Below are positions 1 to 11,832 of a DNA stretch of 64,000 nucleotides, one piece after another. Every line of letters begins with the position of its first letter. Within the stretch, counting starts at the first letter, position 1. Source of the stretch: Daedaleopsis sinensis (lineage: Eukaryota; Basidiomycota; Agaricomycetes; Polyporales; Polyporaceae). The stretch covers positions 186,001 to 250,000 of the forward strand of contig CM066306.1 in NCBI GenBank assembly GCA_033807695.1, written 5' to 3'. A program made the translations under genes and the position numbers. The notes under the pieces are model-generated. The model saw only the letters and a list, made by a program, of their open reading frames with translations. It was not told the origin of the DNA and searched no databases.

Positions 1-2340
1 TGGGGTGCGTCATGCTGTTGTCTTCTACGATGTGTGTACATTGTGATAACAAGCTCGCCCTTAGACTTCTGGGGGAAGGTCATGAACGGTGCCTCACATT
101 CCACATCGCACCCTGTTCGCGATCCGTGCTGAACCTGAGACCATTGTGCAGACTACCAAGGGTTCGCGTCTGCGCACCCCGAAGAGCTCGCCCGCGCGAT
201 CGAGCGGGGGATCCCGAAGGCGTTGCGCGGTATGGTATGGCAACTAATGTAGGTAGGCCTGCGCACCGTCTTCGTCAGCCCTTCAGTTCGTTTACCTCAC
301 GACGCCGCAGGTCCGCGTCCAAGGATCCTGAACTCGAGAATACATATCTGCGGCTACTGAAGGAGTCGAGCCCGCATGAGAAGTCTATCATGCGCGACCT
401 GGGCCGGTACGTGCGCGACCCCAGATTTCTCACTCCCGCCCTCGCTGACACGATCTCGTCGTAGGACGTTTCCGCACCACGCGTTCTTTACGGACGGTCA
501 CGGCATCGGCCAGGAGAACCTGTTCAACGTGCTCAAAGCATACTCCTTGTGCGTCTCTCCCAGCGCCTCTTGCCCGTAGCTCGTCGCTGACTCTCCACGC
601 AGGTACGACACGCAAGTCGGGTACTGCCAAGGGCTGCCGTTCATCGTCGCGATCCTGCTTCTGAACGTGCGCCCTTCTTTCCTCTCGGAAAGCGCTGACG
701 AGACGACCTGCTTTACGCACATAGATGCCTGACGAGGAGGCGTTCTGCCTGCTCGTGCGGCTCATGCAATCGTACGACCTTCGCGGACATTTCCTCCCTG
801 AGATGCCGAAGCTGCAGCTCCGCCTAGTGAGCCTCCTCTCCTCTCCTGTCGCATCTCTTCGTGACGCTAACCGCATGACGCCCCTCGTACTAGTTCATGG
901 TAAGCTTTCTCCCGAACGCAAAGGTGCGCGTTCGCTCAGCGCTGACTGGACGCCATGCAGTTCGAGCGGTTGCTGGAGGAAGTCCTCCCCGTTCTGCATC
1001 TGCACTTCGTGCGACAAGGGATCAAGGCGAGCATGTACTGCTCGCAGTGGTTCCTCACCATGTTCAGCTACCGGTACGTACCCACCTCCTGTCCAATGTC
1101 CCTGACGCTGACGTACCGATTCTTCCTTTGATATCCTCTTTTCGCCTGTCAACGCTCCCTGGCCCCTGGGTGTACGCTGTCCCGGACGTCCGCGGCACGC
1201 AGGTTCCCGATAGACATCGTCTTCCGAATATACGACAACTGCCTCGCGAGCGGCATCGAGACCATGTTTGCGTTCAGCATGGCGCTCCTCAGCAAGAACG
1301 AGACGGCGCTGCTGTCGATGAAGTTCGACCAGCTGATCGGCTTCCTCAACCAGCGCGTGTTCGAGGTATACCAGGTCCGTCGTCTGCTCTTACCTGCTCC
1401 CACTCCTCCCTACTCCGTACTCCTACGAACTCGGAATCCTGCTGACGCGCTGTGCCTCGCAGATCGGACCCGTGGACCCGTCGACGCCCCCAGCAGAGGT
1501 GCGGTACCGGGTGGACGAGTTCGTGCAGGACGCGTTCTCGCTCCGGATCACGCCGTTCATGCTCGACAACTACGCGCACGAGTACGAGGAGCTCGTGCGC
1601 GCGCGCGACGCGCACAAGCTCGAGATGGAGAACCTCCGGAACACGAACCAGCGGCTCGCCCAGCAGGTGTGCGTATCTTTCGTTGTTTGTTGTTGTCGAT
1701 TATCCTTCGCGTGTAGTGAGACGGACCGGCTTTCCGCTATATGGTCTTGGGCTCGTGTGCGAGATCGGGCGCTTCCATTGCGGGATTCTGAAGCGTCGCA
1801 TTTCACCATCGGCTTCTGTTCTCCGACCTGCACAGATGGCATATCAGTGGCGTCGCAACTTCTATTCCGCGGCTTCGCATCCAGATCCACGTCCGGACGC
1901 CTCGATAGGACCATTGACGCCGACGCCTGACCTATCTTCTCTCGGATGCTTTCCTGTGTGCAGATGCTAATTCCAGTATGTTGTGTTTACAGGAAGAATC
2001 TCGAGAACTCGCTCGCACAGCTCAATACCGAGCATTGTCAAGTCCTAGTGCGTAATGATACATTGAGATGGCAGCACTCTGCTCCCTTTACAACCTCTGA
2101 TACATCTCCAACAGAACGAGCTCGTTATGTCGCGGCTACGACACGAAGAACTCGAGTCGGAGTTGGTTAGGTACAAACTCTTGTACGTGCTTCCTCGTCG
2201 CTGTTGTTCGATGTGGTTGCTTGATTCTGACATCGTCCGTGTAAAGGTACGCCGAGGCGATGCACCAGAGCGAAGACGCGATGTCCTCGCACCGGATATC
2301 GCTCGTCAGCAAGCGCGGCAGCAACAGCACGAACAACTGA
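1..2340 (+). CDS. TBC-domain Rab GTPase-activating protein (GYP5/EVI5-like), 5' truncated by window edge
   Basis: This is the 3' part of a Rab-GAP gene; 394 residues are visible and the N-terminus lies left of the window. TBC proteins stimulate GTP hydrolysis by Rab GTPases on exocytic and endocytic membranes. Both catalytic fingers are present: the arginine finger motif IMRDLGR (visible residues 68-74) and the glutamine finger YCQG (109-112). The TBC domain is followed by a coiled coil rich in Glu, Leu and Arg (RLAQQVKNLENSLAQLN) and a short tail, the layout of the Gyp5/EVI5 group. Exons by eye: 1-4, 65-88, 152-248, 311-406, 465-548, 603-666, 725-826, 894-899, 961-1073, 1203-1374, 1463-1668, 1993-2047, 2115-2182, 2247-2340. 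The summed length is a multiple of three. The 6-nt exon at 894-899 and the 324-nt intron before 1993 are unusual. Family assignment is firm; the exact Rab target cannot be read. Confidence 0.9.
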
Positions 2341-3541
2341 CGTCTGCAAGCTCTTCTCACCTCACGCCATCGCCGTGCACACTGTCTCGACAGTCCACTG
2401 CATTCACGCCTTCACGCCTGGTCTCTCACGGTCTGCCTTCGCTCTCTTCCCTCGCATGTCCCTTGCATATTCGTATCTCATATCCCACATCACGTCGACG
2501 TTGATATCGATGTTGTACTGGTCTGGTCTGGTCTGGTCTGGATCCTCTCCCTCCCGCTCATCATTGCATGCATGTATGTCGCGTACTTATACACCCCGCA
2601 CGTAGAATAATCACAGTCCAGCATGATCGTCGTTCTCGCACCGGTATCGCTGGCGTCGTGAGGTCGCAGCAAAGTTGCCAGTGACTGCACGGTCATGGCG
2701 TCCTCCCTTGCCAGACGTACTACTCATCTTTCTTCGCAGTCACCCTCGAGAGGAGACTGCTAAGCTAGTCTCATACCAAAACCCTCCACGTGTCAGCGTG
2801 GAAGGAAGAGCTCTCCGTTCCCTCTTTGGTATGGAGCGGCGACAATACAGTGAATATTATGTCTATTCGTTCGCATTCTCGCGCTGTTCGTAACTGGCTT
2901 CCTATTAATTGTGTTTCTGCCCATAGATCCCCACGGACAAGATCATCATGATGTACCAATCGTGCACGACAAAGGACTGGGACTTCAATACACTCATCTG
3001 CTTCGCACCGAATGCGGGGTAACTTCTACTAGACGCATGGGTACATTGCTGATATGCAGGTTAGGGCCGGCACCACTCCATGATGTTACACAGCCTCTCT
3101 TGGATCGAGGGCTTTCTCGAGCCCGCAAATGGATGGTAGGACGTCAAATAGGACAAGTGCAACGATTTGGGGCCACATATGCTTTCAGAACACGTGCGAA
3201 GGCTGGGTGCAGCAGACTTCTTCAACATGCACATGTGTCAGTACTGCGTCTACGTCGCTTTGGCAGTGTCTTCCCATGCCAGTTGCATCGCTCCAAGATG
3301 GCGTTCTGAGCACATCTTCCTTTGATATGGCAATCCAGGGGTCTAACGCAAACAACGTGGTATCAGGATTGTGCACAGGATCCCTGCGAATCACGATAAC
3401 TAACTTGCTCTTGAAGTTTGAGATCCCCCGCTCTCAACCCGCTCTTTCTCTGGCCAAGCATTTACGGTACGTTCCTCGAGCACATTCAAGAGCCCTGAGT
3501 ACTTAAACTCAACTTCAACAACAGTGAGAGCGTCGCTGAAG
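2341..3541. other. Intergenic stretch, no supported gene
   Basis: This follows the stop codon of the Rab-GAP gene and precedes the F-box gene. It contains a short GGTCT microsatellite at about 2519-2541. Open frames at 2911-3309 and 3129-3506 have no recognisable domain and no convincing start or splice context. A short Ile/Lys-rich reading around 2928-3018 could be an old exon, but I could not extend it. Confidence 0.5.
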
Positions 3542-4904
3542 ATGGCTGAAGCCACTAAAATCGCGATTCGAAACCACGAGGTGTGTATACCATGTTCTCG
3601 CAGCTGGGCGGCGAGTTCGTCAAGTTCTAATCCACTGCCCAGAAGCCTACCTACTTCATCCCTCCAGAAATCACGGACCGTATCATAGCTCTTCTAGACG
3701 CATGGGACCCCCATGAACGCCTCACGCTGCTCAGCTGCTCGCTCGTTTGCCAAAACTGGTTACCCGCGAGCAGGGTCCACCTCTTTCGGTGTGTGAAGAT
3801 CACCTCCAAGCAAGGCTTCACCGCTGCTGTCCTCAGGTCCGACTCGATGCAGCCGTGGCTGCTCCATACCGCATTCCTCGTCATCGATTCGCTTGAGTCG
3901 CTGGCGCTACAGCCCTTCGTTCACCAGCTTGCAGGCCGCCTGCCCAACCTGCAGACGCTCACCTTGTACCACATAGACTGGCTGCATACTGCGCCTCACC
4001 CCAGCACGTTCCACGCGTTCGCCGGGCTTCCTGCGCTACACACCGTGTCTCTGAGCACCTGCACTTTACCATCCTTCAGCGCCTTCCGTCGCATGCTCCT
4101 CGCCTTACCGCACCTCCGAGTCGCCGTACTCACACTCAGCGATGCAGAATGGCCCTCAGACGCACAGCATGCACCGCTCCTTCACGCTCACGGCCCCCGT
4201 CGCTGTGGCCGTCCGGCCATCGTCGCGCTGAGGATTCTCTCCATCCTTCCGTCATGCGCTCGCGATCTGTTCGAGTGGCTTCTCACCACACCAACGGCGC
4301 AGACCATCAGGGCGCTCCACTACCACAACCTGGAGTCGTGGTCTGACGCTCCAATCCAATTTGTGCAAACGTCTGCACGATCCATGTCGTCTCTGAGAGT
4401 ACTACGGCTGACAGCAGGTGCGTACTCGTCTATGTGATCAACTGTTCAGGGGGCTTGACACGAGGTACAAATTTTCTTCGATTGCAGCTACCCGAACTCG
4501 TCCAGCTCAGGGAGCTCTGGCTCAGAATCGACACCGATCACCCGTGGAGGGTACTTGCGGACGCTCTGCAGCAGCTCAGATGCCGCCGTCTTCGGCAGCT
4601 CACCCTCTGCGACATCGCTCTCGACAATAGCCTAGCAGAGGAGCTTGGGTTCCAGCAGCCGATCTTCAGTCCGCTGCGGCTCGCAGTCGAGTACAGCGAT
4701 GAGCTAGAGCTGCTAGATTCGGCGCTCGAGTCTGAGTCCTTCAGATGGATTGCTAGGGTTCGCTTCTGCGTGTCGCGGCCGGAAGGCGTCATCCGCTGGA
4801 ACAGCTCCAGGCTGCTGGAAGAGGAGATCGGCCGGGAGCTACAGCGCAAGCTGCCAAAGCTGCATGCCCGAGGGATCATTCAGGTGGTCCGTCAGATCTG
4901 GTAG
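3542..4904 (+). CDS. F-box domain protein with leucine-rich C-terminal part
   Basis: The model encodes 417 residues in three exons: 3542-3580, 3643-4417 and 4465-4904, with introns of 62 and 47 nt. It begins MAEATKIAIRNHEKPTYF. An F-box-like segment lies near residues 19-55 (PPEITDRII, then LLSCSLVCQNW and RVHLFRCVKI), as in basidiomycete F-box proteins. The rest is leucine-rich in the irregular pattern seen in such proteins (LQTLTLYHI, LRVLRLTAG, LRELWLRID). F-box proteins are the substrate receptors of SCF ubiquitin ligases; the substrate here is unknown. The short first exon was chosen because its ATG and donor restore the frame exactly, while the frame before PPEIT has a stop at 3628. The gene ends about 50 bp before a TIR element. 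Confidence 0.8.
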
Positions 4905-4952
4905 CAATATAACACAATGGGAAAACAGGACGAACCCAAAAAACCGCACCTA

Positions 4953-7303
4953 TGGGGCACTATCCGGCGGAATTCCGGCGGATCCGGCGGATGATGGCGG
5001 ATCCGCCTCACGTGCGCGTTACCACACACATAAGCGCTGATGACAATGACAGCGTTACCATTATCCCTCTCCTCCTCCTTCCCCCCATCCACATGCCCTT
5101 AATCCCGTAATATTTAGCCTTTACGTGGAGCTCTAAGACCTCACTCATCCCTTCTTCTCGCGATATATACTGTAAGTGTAGGCACGGGCTGTCTAGGTCT
5201 AGCTCACAGGTATCTCATTGCAGAGTACGTCATGTACTATACGTAGACATCGCCATGTAATCAGTATGTCTCGTATAGGCCCCTTGTTCAACAAACTTTC
5301 CGTTCCATGGGATGGACATCTTGAGGTGGTCTTATATGCGATACTCATGCCTAGCAGTCTTGAGACCACATATAAACCGCACTACCAGTAAGTACTCCGA
5401 CCAGCTTACTATTGCATTGCATCCACCCTAAGGAGGAATAACCCTCCAGTTCTAGAGTGGTCCCATTCGTCCGTCTCCTTCGGCCCGACCGGACGCTCTA
5501 CAGCCTTAGTTGCTCCAAAAGATCCTTCAGCCCGCGAATCCTCAACTGCTCCGTAACCGTCAACCTACCCATTAAACTCGACCCATTAGGCCCATCGTGC
5601 GCCGTGCACTATGCGCCGTGCATAATTCGCTTCATCGCAACGCCTCCGACGCGCACGACTGCCTGTCCTCAACTAATATGATTTTCAGGCTTCAGCCCGA
5701 AACTTCCAAGGTGTGCTCGCGCGGCGCAGCGTCTAGCTGAAGCCGGCTACTTACCCGGCTTATCAATGGTCAGATTTGAAAGCAAACACAGGCGAACACT
5801 TACCTCAACCCAATCTGCTAGGTGCGGATCTCAGTGCCGGCTCGCCCGTACGCAAGCAGGATGAAGCCGCGAGACTCGGCCTCCTACCCTATGGCTCAAG
5901 CCTCCAGCGCGAGGACATGACCTCACACACCGAGCTCATGTCCTCACACACCGAGCTCAAGCCGGAGAGCGCAAGGTGAAGACATGTCCTCGCGCTGTCG
6001 AGGCGTGAAGCCCAGTGCCGGCTCGCACGTATGCAGCAGGATGGAGCAGCGGGACTCGGCCTCATACCCCAGGGCTCAAGCCTCGACAGCGCGAGGACAT
6101 CTCCCCGCGGTTTCGAGGCGTGAAGCCCTGTACCAGCTCGCGCATATGCACAGCAGGATGAAGCCGCGGAATCGGCCTCATACCCCAGGACTCAAGCCGG
6201 AGAGCACGAGGATATCTCTTCCACGCTGTCGAGGCTTGAAGCCCGGTACGAGTTCGCGTCGTCAAGGCTCGAAGTCCAGTACCGACCCGCGCGTGTGCGG
6301 CAGGATGAAGCCGCTGGACACGGCCTCCCGAACTTAATCCGGACAGCGCGAAGAAATATCCTCGCGCCGTCGAGGCTTGAAGCCGAGTACCGGTTCGCGC
6401 ATATGCAGCAGGGCCGCGACGAAGCCGCAGGACATGGCTCAAGCTAGAGAGCGCGAGGACATCTCCTCGCGCTGTCGAGGCTTCAAGTCCAGAACGTTAA
6501 CTAGACCGCGAGTATGCAGCAGGATGAAGCCCAATGGGCTGATGTGCTGCACCAATCCGTTACCATGGTTCTCCCCTCCTCTGTGCTTAAGCCAGCTTAC
6601 AGATATTCGGCTGCCAGGGACGGCACCCTCAATCTGGCGACGAGCCACCTTATAAAAGTCCTAAACGAGTAGGAAGGGGGCCCAGGATGAAGCCAACGGA
6701 CCGTTGTACACACCGAGGTCATGCAGGTAGTGACGGTTCTGGCCACTGGCCAGTACCAACTGAGTATGTAGGGAGTTTGTTGTATTGCTGAGCTATATAT
6801 ACCCTTGCGATATAGTATGTCTGACGTTCTGACAGGCCGGGCTGATAGAAGGATGACGGTGCGTTCCTCAAGTGAACAACATGAACTTAAAGGATAGGTG
6901 GCTTACCGTGTAACAAGAAATGCTCGGCTTCAGCCCAATTGCTTGATCTCGACCACCCTTGCTCAGCTGATAGCAAACTGGCAATAGGACAGCGTGACGT
7001 TCTGACCAGCGGCTTGAGCTCTCAACACGTCGTTAGGGAGACCCTGAGCCGGCTGAAGCCCCCCCGCCATTGATAGACATTCAGCTTGATGGTAACACTG
7101 CAAACAGAGATGGGTTTATCGTTACCGTTACCCGTACATAGTCAACGCGTCGAGTGTACATACATAATTATGAATCATCTTGTACTCTGCATGAGCGTGT
7201 ATAGTTGGTGTATAGTCCCCTGGTCTGTCTGCATCACAACCCGTCCACGTGGATCGTGGCACATGACCTAGTATGTCCGCCGGATCCGCCGGAAAGTGCC
7301 CCA
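4953..7303. mobile_element. Non-coding DNA transposon-like element with terminal inverted repeats and TA duplication
   Basis: The left end reads tggggcactatccggcgga from 4953. The right end, read on the other strand from 7303, is tggggcactttccggcgga. Both ends continue into further copies of a TCCGGCGGA motif, giving an inverted repeat of roughly 30 bp. The dinucleotide TA lies outside each end (4951-4952 and 7304-7305), consistent with a TA target-site duplication as in Tc1/mariner-like elements. No transposase reading frame is visible, so the element appears non-autonomous. Its centre is occupied by a degenerate minisatellite. Superfamily is an inference from the TA alone. Confidence 0.65.
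5830..6540. repeat. Degenerate minisatellite, about six units of 70-140 bp
   Basis: Successive units share the order GTCGAGGC(T/G)TGAAGCCC, a GTACCGGCTCGCGC-like block, TATGCAGCAGGATGAAGCCG, ACTCGGCCTCATACCCCAGG, CTCAAGCC and AGCGCGAGGACATCTCCTCG. Approximate units: 5830-5970 (diverged), 5971-6105, 6106-6227, 6228-6366, 6367-6470 and 6471-6540 (truncated). Units differ by substitutions and small gaps. The open frames across it are by-products of the repeat. It sits inside the TIR element. Confidence 0.75.
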
Positions 7304-7497
7304 TACTTTCCTTGGTCTCGACGAACCGGCTACTGGTGCATTGCGAAAACCTCACATTATATGGAGTCCTCTCGTGAGGGTCGAAATCCAGTGTCTGCTG
7401 AATAAGCTAGGGAGATCTGCTCATTAGTACGTTTGGTTGTTACGCTATTCGATCGTGACGATGGTCGAAGTCAGTCTGGGACTGAACTTCCACGCTT

Positions 7498-7700
7498 CCC
7501 ACGTCCACGTCCCAGTCCCAATCACCCGAGTGTCGAGTGCCTGTGCGTGCACGCGGTGGGCGACAAAGGCGTGGGACCCGACTGTGTATCAGCAGGAGGC
7601 GCGCGAGGATCGTGGTCCGTCATCGCCCAGATGAAGCACAAGACCGCGAGGAACACGAGCGACGGGCGCGACATCGTCGAACGTGTTGAGGAGCTGTAGA
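7498..7700 (-). pseudogene. Broken partial copy of the DUF6533 membrane-protein gene
   Basis: On the minus strand this stretch matches the last two exons of the intact DUF6533 gene at 11833-13555. It encodes the same SRPSL-FLAV-FIWA string and then a shortened equivalent of the WDWD/Asp-rich segment. Only about 200 bp remain and the reading frame is broken downstream, so it cannot make the family protein. The 64-nt intron that separates FLAV from FIWA in the intact gene is absent here, with three extra bases (gtg) at the junction. It lies between the TIR element and the kinase-like gene. Confidence 0.7.
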
Positions 7701-7967
7701 AAGCACTCACAAGATGACGTTGACGATAAGTGGCATGAAACATCAAGAGCAATAAGCGAGGGGCATATTTCGTCGCACACATCATGTCGGCATGATCGAG
7801 AACAATCTTTGCTTGTACGACTTGTTGGGGGAGTCGAAAAACATATGTTGTCACAGCGCGATATCCTAGCGATAGCAAAATACAACGTCGACGATAGAGC
7901 TACAATTCCTGGTGCACAGTAGATTAGACAACGTCTACGCTATCGAACATAGTACTCACCTCCCCAT

Positions 7968-9297
7968 TTAACGAACCAGTCGCTTGAGCTGATAGTATCC
8001 TTCCCTAGCCATAGTTACAGCATCGTACACCATGCGTTCGGGAGTAGACTCCGAGCGAGGGCGGAGCCGCCAGCGGAGGGAGATGTCGTTGTACTGCGAG
8101 CGGATCCCTTGAAATACCGATAGCGCTTCCTCCGCTGACACTCTTTGTTTCGGATCGGGCCGCGTCATGGCCTCTAGCAAAGGCGCTATGTTGTCGAGGT
8201 CGTAGTATTTCTTCCAGCGGTCACGAAGATAAGAGAAGTGGCCTGACTTTCGAATGTAATACATACCTCCACGAACTCCTTGGAATACAAGTCGCCGAGG
8301 GCGAAGACGTCAACCTTGTACGCATCGTAAGGGATGGTCGAGGAGAGTTCCGGGATGCTTAGAATGTGTCCTTCTCGCCCGATTGCTACGGGCTGAGATC
8401 CTTCCGCAAAGCGACGGGAGATGCCAAAGTCGATGAAGAAGTACCGAACTGGGTGGTCTATTCGTGCTAAAGGGGAGGCGTCGTGAGCATTGTCCGGAGC
8501 ATAATGCATTCGGACGGGATGGTGTCCGTGAGGATACAGTGGTCGGCCATCCATCATGATATTAGGAGCTGCGATATCGCTGGAAGAGAATAGGTCACAG
8601 AAGGATAGTTCACGTGGGGTGTGCGTGTACCTGCTTACCGATGTGCGACCCTGTGCGCGTGTAGGAATATAAGACCCTGTCGAAAGGTAAGATATCGCTG
8701 AGAAAAAGAGGGTTCGGGTTACTTCAAGTGTTTGGTCTATGAAATCAACGACCTCGCCCATGGCTGTGAAGGGGGGGTTGTTCATGGGCCGGAGAAAGGG
8801 GGTGACCATGATAGAAGATTGCGGATTGATGGGGTCGGCGAACACGTCCAGTAAAGGTATGCAGTGGTTGCCAGTTCCGTCAAGTGAGGTGAGGAAGCGA
8901 TGGATCTCAATCTCCCGACCGTCTCTCTTGGTGACTTTGAGAGAAACGAGGAGGTTGTCCCGGATGCGTGTCGCGTCAATGACGTGAGGTAGCTGGAAAC
9001 AATAGTCATTCCACATGTCGGTTCGCGAGGCATATAGAGAAATCTAACCCTTAGTCTTGGGGAGTCCTCGCAATAGGTAGGGTCTAAGTTCGTTCCCGTC
9101 CAGGAGGGCGACCATGCCGGATGGTATCGCTTTCGTAATAGGTAGCCCTGCGCTTCGAGCTCTCCGTACCGGTCCCTCCACGGTAGTTCTCCAGATAGAA
9201 GGTTGTATACTCCTCTTTCTGTGAGCTTGGCGTATTCTTCTACATCCTCCGGTGAGAGATAGGCATAGAAGGGTAAACGTTTGGTGTTCTCCGTCAT
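7968..9297 (-). CDS. Protein kinase-like protein, basidiomycete-specific family
   Basis: Five exons encode 370 residues: 9297-9049, 8992-8723, 8676-8639, 8579-8267 and 8210-7968 (introns 46-59 nt). Kinase landmarks are complete after splicing: a candidate ATP-binding lysine in LLVSLKVTKRDG, the catalytic loop HRDIAAPNIMMDG with HRD and Asn, and the metal-binding DFG in FFIDFGISRRF. A C-terminal helix with EAMTRPDPKQR ends the domain. The N-terminal 80 residues (LPFYAYLSPEDVEEYAKL) resemble other fungal proteins of this group. The 38-nt exon carries LIFLHAHRVAHR; without it the catalytic loop is lost, which supports the model. An in-frame ATG at 9318 would add seven residues. Substrate and pathway are unknown. 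It is divergent from the 9833 gene, with a 535-bp shared upstream region. Confidence 0.85.
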
Positions 9298-9832
9298 TAA
9301 CCAGTCTACCCGATGCAAGTCGATAAGACGAAAGATCCTTGACCAAGGAGATGAGTCCGGAAGCCAGCTTCAGAAGGAGCATTATATACTCACAGGTGAT
9401 GGTTGCAAGCTTCAACCACCCCGGAGAACGATAGCAATGGAGCAGAGTCAAAACACAAGTCTCAAGTTCACCGTCAGGTCGAAAGGCCCGAAAGCACGTG
9501 CCTCGTCCGTAAAAGGCAGGTGCGAACCTTACTTGTAGCACCGCTCATGGCTGTGTTAACTTGAACAAGTTCGTGCAGCGACTCCGACTTCCGACTCGCT
9601 GCTTGCCAAACCGTCTTCTAGCCATGTCTTGATCAGGCCTCATGCATCAGATCTTCCCAGAGGCCTCGAGGAAATGGCCTGGCACACGCGCATAAGAAGC
9701 TCGCTACCTGGTCTCACCATGGTCCATGCCCCTCCTTGACCATCCACATTTCCCCCACATCTCCATCCGACCTCTGAAGCTCCGGTTCTTCGCAGTGGCT
9801 CGATAGTCCAAGGACCGTATCCTCCTCCAAAC
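9298..9832. other. Divergent intergenic region between kinase-like gene and 9833 gene
   Basis: These 535 bp should hold both promoters. I see no clear TATA box and no further gene. Open frames on both strands here have no recognisable domain. Confidence 0.5.
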
Positions 9833-10967
9833 ATGTCCTCTTGCGACGCCGTAAACCTTTCGTTGGGAATTCTCGGCGTCTTGGCGCTCATTCCGATACT
9901 CACGAAATTCATTAAGAACAGGCTGCCTGCAGCCCAGTTGCGTTACTTCGACGACATCACCACACAGACCGAAGGTTTCCTTCTCTCTCTCGAAGAACAG
10001 GGCATATTTCGTGACCCCACGACCGTTTCTTCCTTCAGGGAGCGTCTATCCAAGTGCGCCGATCCTATTGCGCCACACTGTTTTGAGCTACTTACCGCCA
10101 CTCTGGCGATAGTGTGCGCCATGAAGCTGAGCTGCCCCGAATGAGGACATACTGTGCGACATCGCTGTGGCAGCAGATCGAGGGCATGTGCAACGGGCTA
10201 TCGAAGAAGCTCTCCGATCTTGGGGCTGAGGCGCTGGAATTGAGGGCAGAGATCTCCGTAGGCTTGCTACCTGCTCGTCAGCTTGGCCTCATACTGATGT
10301 TCTTTCTTAGGCTACTGCCACCGAAGAGCTCAACCGCTCAATGGGCTCAGACGCACATTCTAATGAGGTTCGTGACGCTGTGGATACCGCGCTACCAGGT
10401 GTGTACCATCGTTACATTCATGCTACATCGTGAGTTTGATGAACCCCGAAACGCGCAGATGCCAGTATAGGCGTAGCGGTCCGCGCCAGCGATCATCCGA
10501 ACCATTTATCTCCAACGCCCTCGCCATCTTCTGCGCTAGCATTAGCCTCGTTACCCACACCTATCGTGGACCCGCCGACTACTTCTATCTCAACCGTTAG
10601 CAAACGATCGTCAGGCCACATCGCTCAACTCGGGCATCGGGGTTTCGCTCATCGACCGAAGAAACGCCACCAATCCTCACAGTATGCCCGCCACACGAAA
10701 CGCTACCTCGCGTCACGCGGGCTCTCCTCTGCATCTGTCACGCAGCTGGAACACGCGAAGAATAGCGTCAGGAAGAACGGCGCCATGCGGAGCGACGACG
10801 TCAAGCGTGTCCTCCGCACTGGTACGTCTGACAGTGTCTCGTCGAGCTCGACGTGCGTGAGCCAACCGGAGTCGCTACGCACACAACACGTGAAGCTCAT
10901 GGAGGATGAATCCATGCGCGAGAGCGAGGGATATATGCCGAATGTGGAACTTGATCTGACTGCATAG
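9833..10967 (+). CDS. Hypothetical protein with N-terminal membrane segment and Ser/Lys-rich tail
   Basis: Four exons (9833-10053, 10113-10257, 10311-10398, 10459-10967) give 320 residues. I do not recognise a named family. The first 27 residues contain a hydrophobic stretch (LSLGILGVLALIPILT) that could be a signal anchor or a membrane helix. Residues about 30-150 are amphipathic and helical (FRERLSNVRHEAELPR, LWQQIEGMCNGLSKKL). The last 170 residues are low-complexity, rich in Ser, Pro, Arg and Lys, and probably disordered. The intron choices are supported by the continuous frame and total length; introns are 59, 53 and 60 nt. This looks like a basidiomycete-restricted protein. Confidence 0.7.
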
Positions 10968-11832
10968 GTCGTATGTCAGCCCGTGGGGAACCACAGGGCC
11001 TGATATAACCTTTGCATGGCACTAGTAGCTAGCACAATGTCTCCTCTCAACTTCTCCTGTTTCTTTGGACTATGCCCCCGCCTCGTGGACGACCGTGGTC
11101 CATATTCATAGTGCTGGTCTCGTCTCTCCACTGTAACCTATCCGTCCCCTGCATGCTGTCCTCTGCTAGTCATTATGTATTCATCTGGACTCTCTCTCAG
11201 TGCTCGTACTAGGTTATAATATCTCATGTCTCAACAGTGCTCACGAGAGTGGACTTTGCCAAGCGCGTGCCGTTCGCGAAACTTCATGTATTCAGTGCTA
11301 CTGACAAGAGTACACTTGCTTTGGGTCTGTGCAAGCAGCATATGGAGCAGCAGGATATGACGATCCGCGATGTTCCAGCTGTACTGCAGCACAGTGGACC
11401 AAACGTTGTCTCGCCCGGGCCTGGCTTTGTGGACTATGACACCCGAGCTCGAGCACGCTACTTCTTCGTGAAGCTGTCGGTCGCTCCCCCGGTCCGACTG
11501 CAGGACATCCAATATAGAATAACGATTGAATACTAACAGTCCGATCTATCGTAGAGTCACTCGTACATCGATACTCCAGCCAAACTACTTAGTGCAGGTA
11601 ACATGTCACCTGTATGTATTTGTAGTTCTGGTACTTGCCTCAGTCTCCCGATCTGTGCAAGAAGTAGATAAATACTGCGATAATCGGCAGCATCACACAA
11701 TAGTGTACACGGAGGCCCATGCTTCCAAAGAGGCCCAAGTACACGACCAGTCCACTAAGAAATCAATCCCACGGTCGTACATCTGTCAAGTTCCAAACGT
11801 TCAACACGCGGGTCCACGCAACGGAGAACACA
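10968..11832. other. Intergenic region between convergent genes, no supported gene
   Basis: This lies between the 3' ends of the 9833 gene and the DUF6533 gene. A 99-codon open frame at 11237-11536 (+) has no recognisable domain. I cannot decide whether it is a small gene or chance. Confidence 0.45.

Noticed and set aside
2925..3309. Possible exon pair reading near DKIIMMYQS followed by a basic segment
   Set aside because: The pieces cannot be joined to a start or stop in one frame and match no family I can name.
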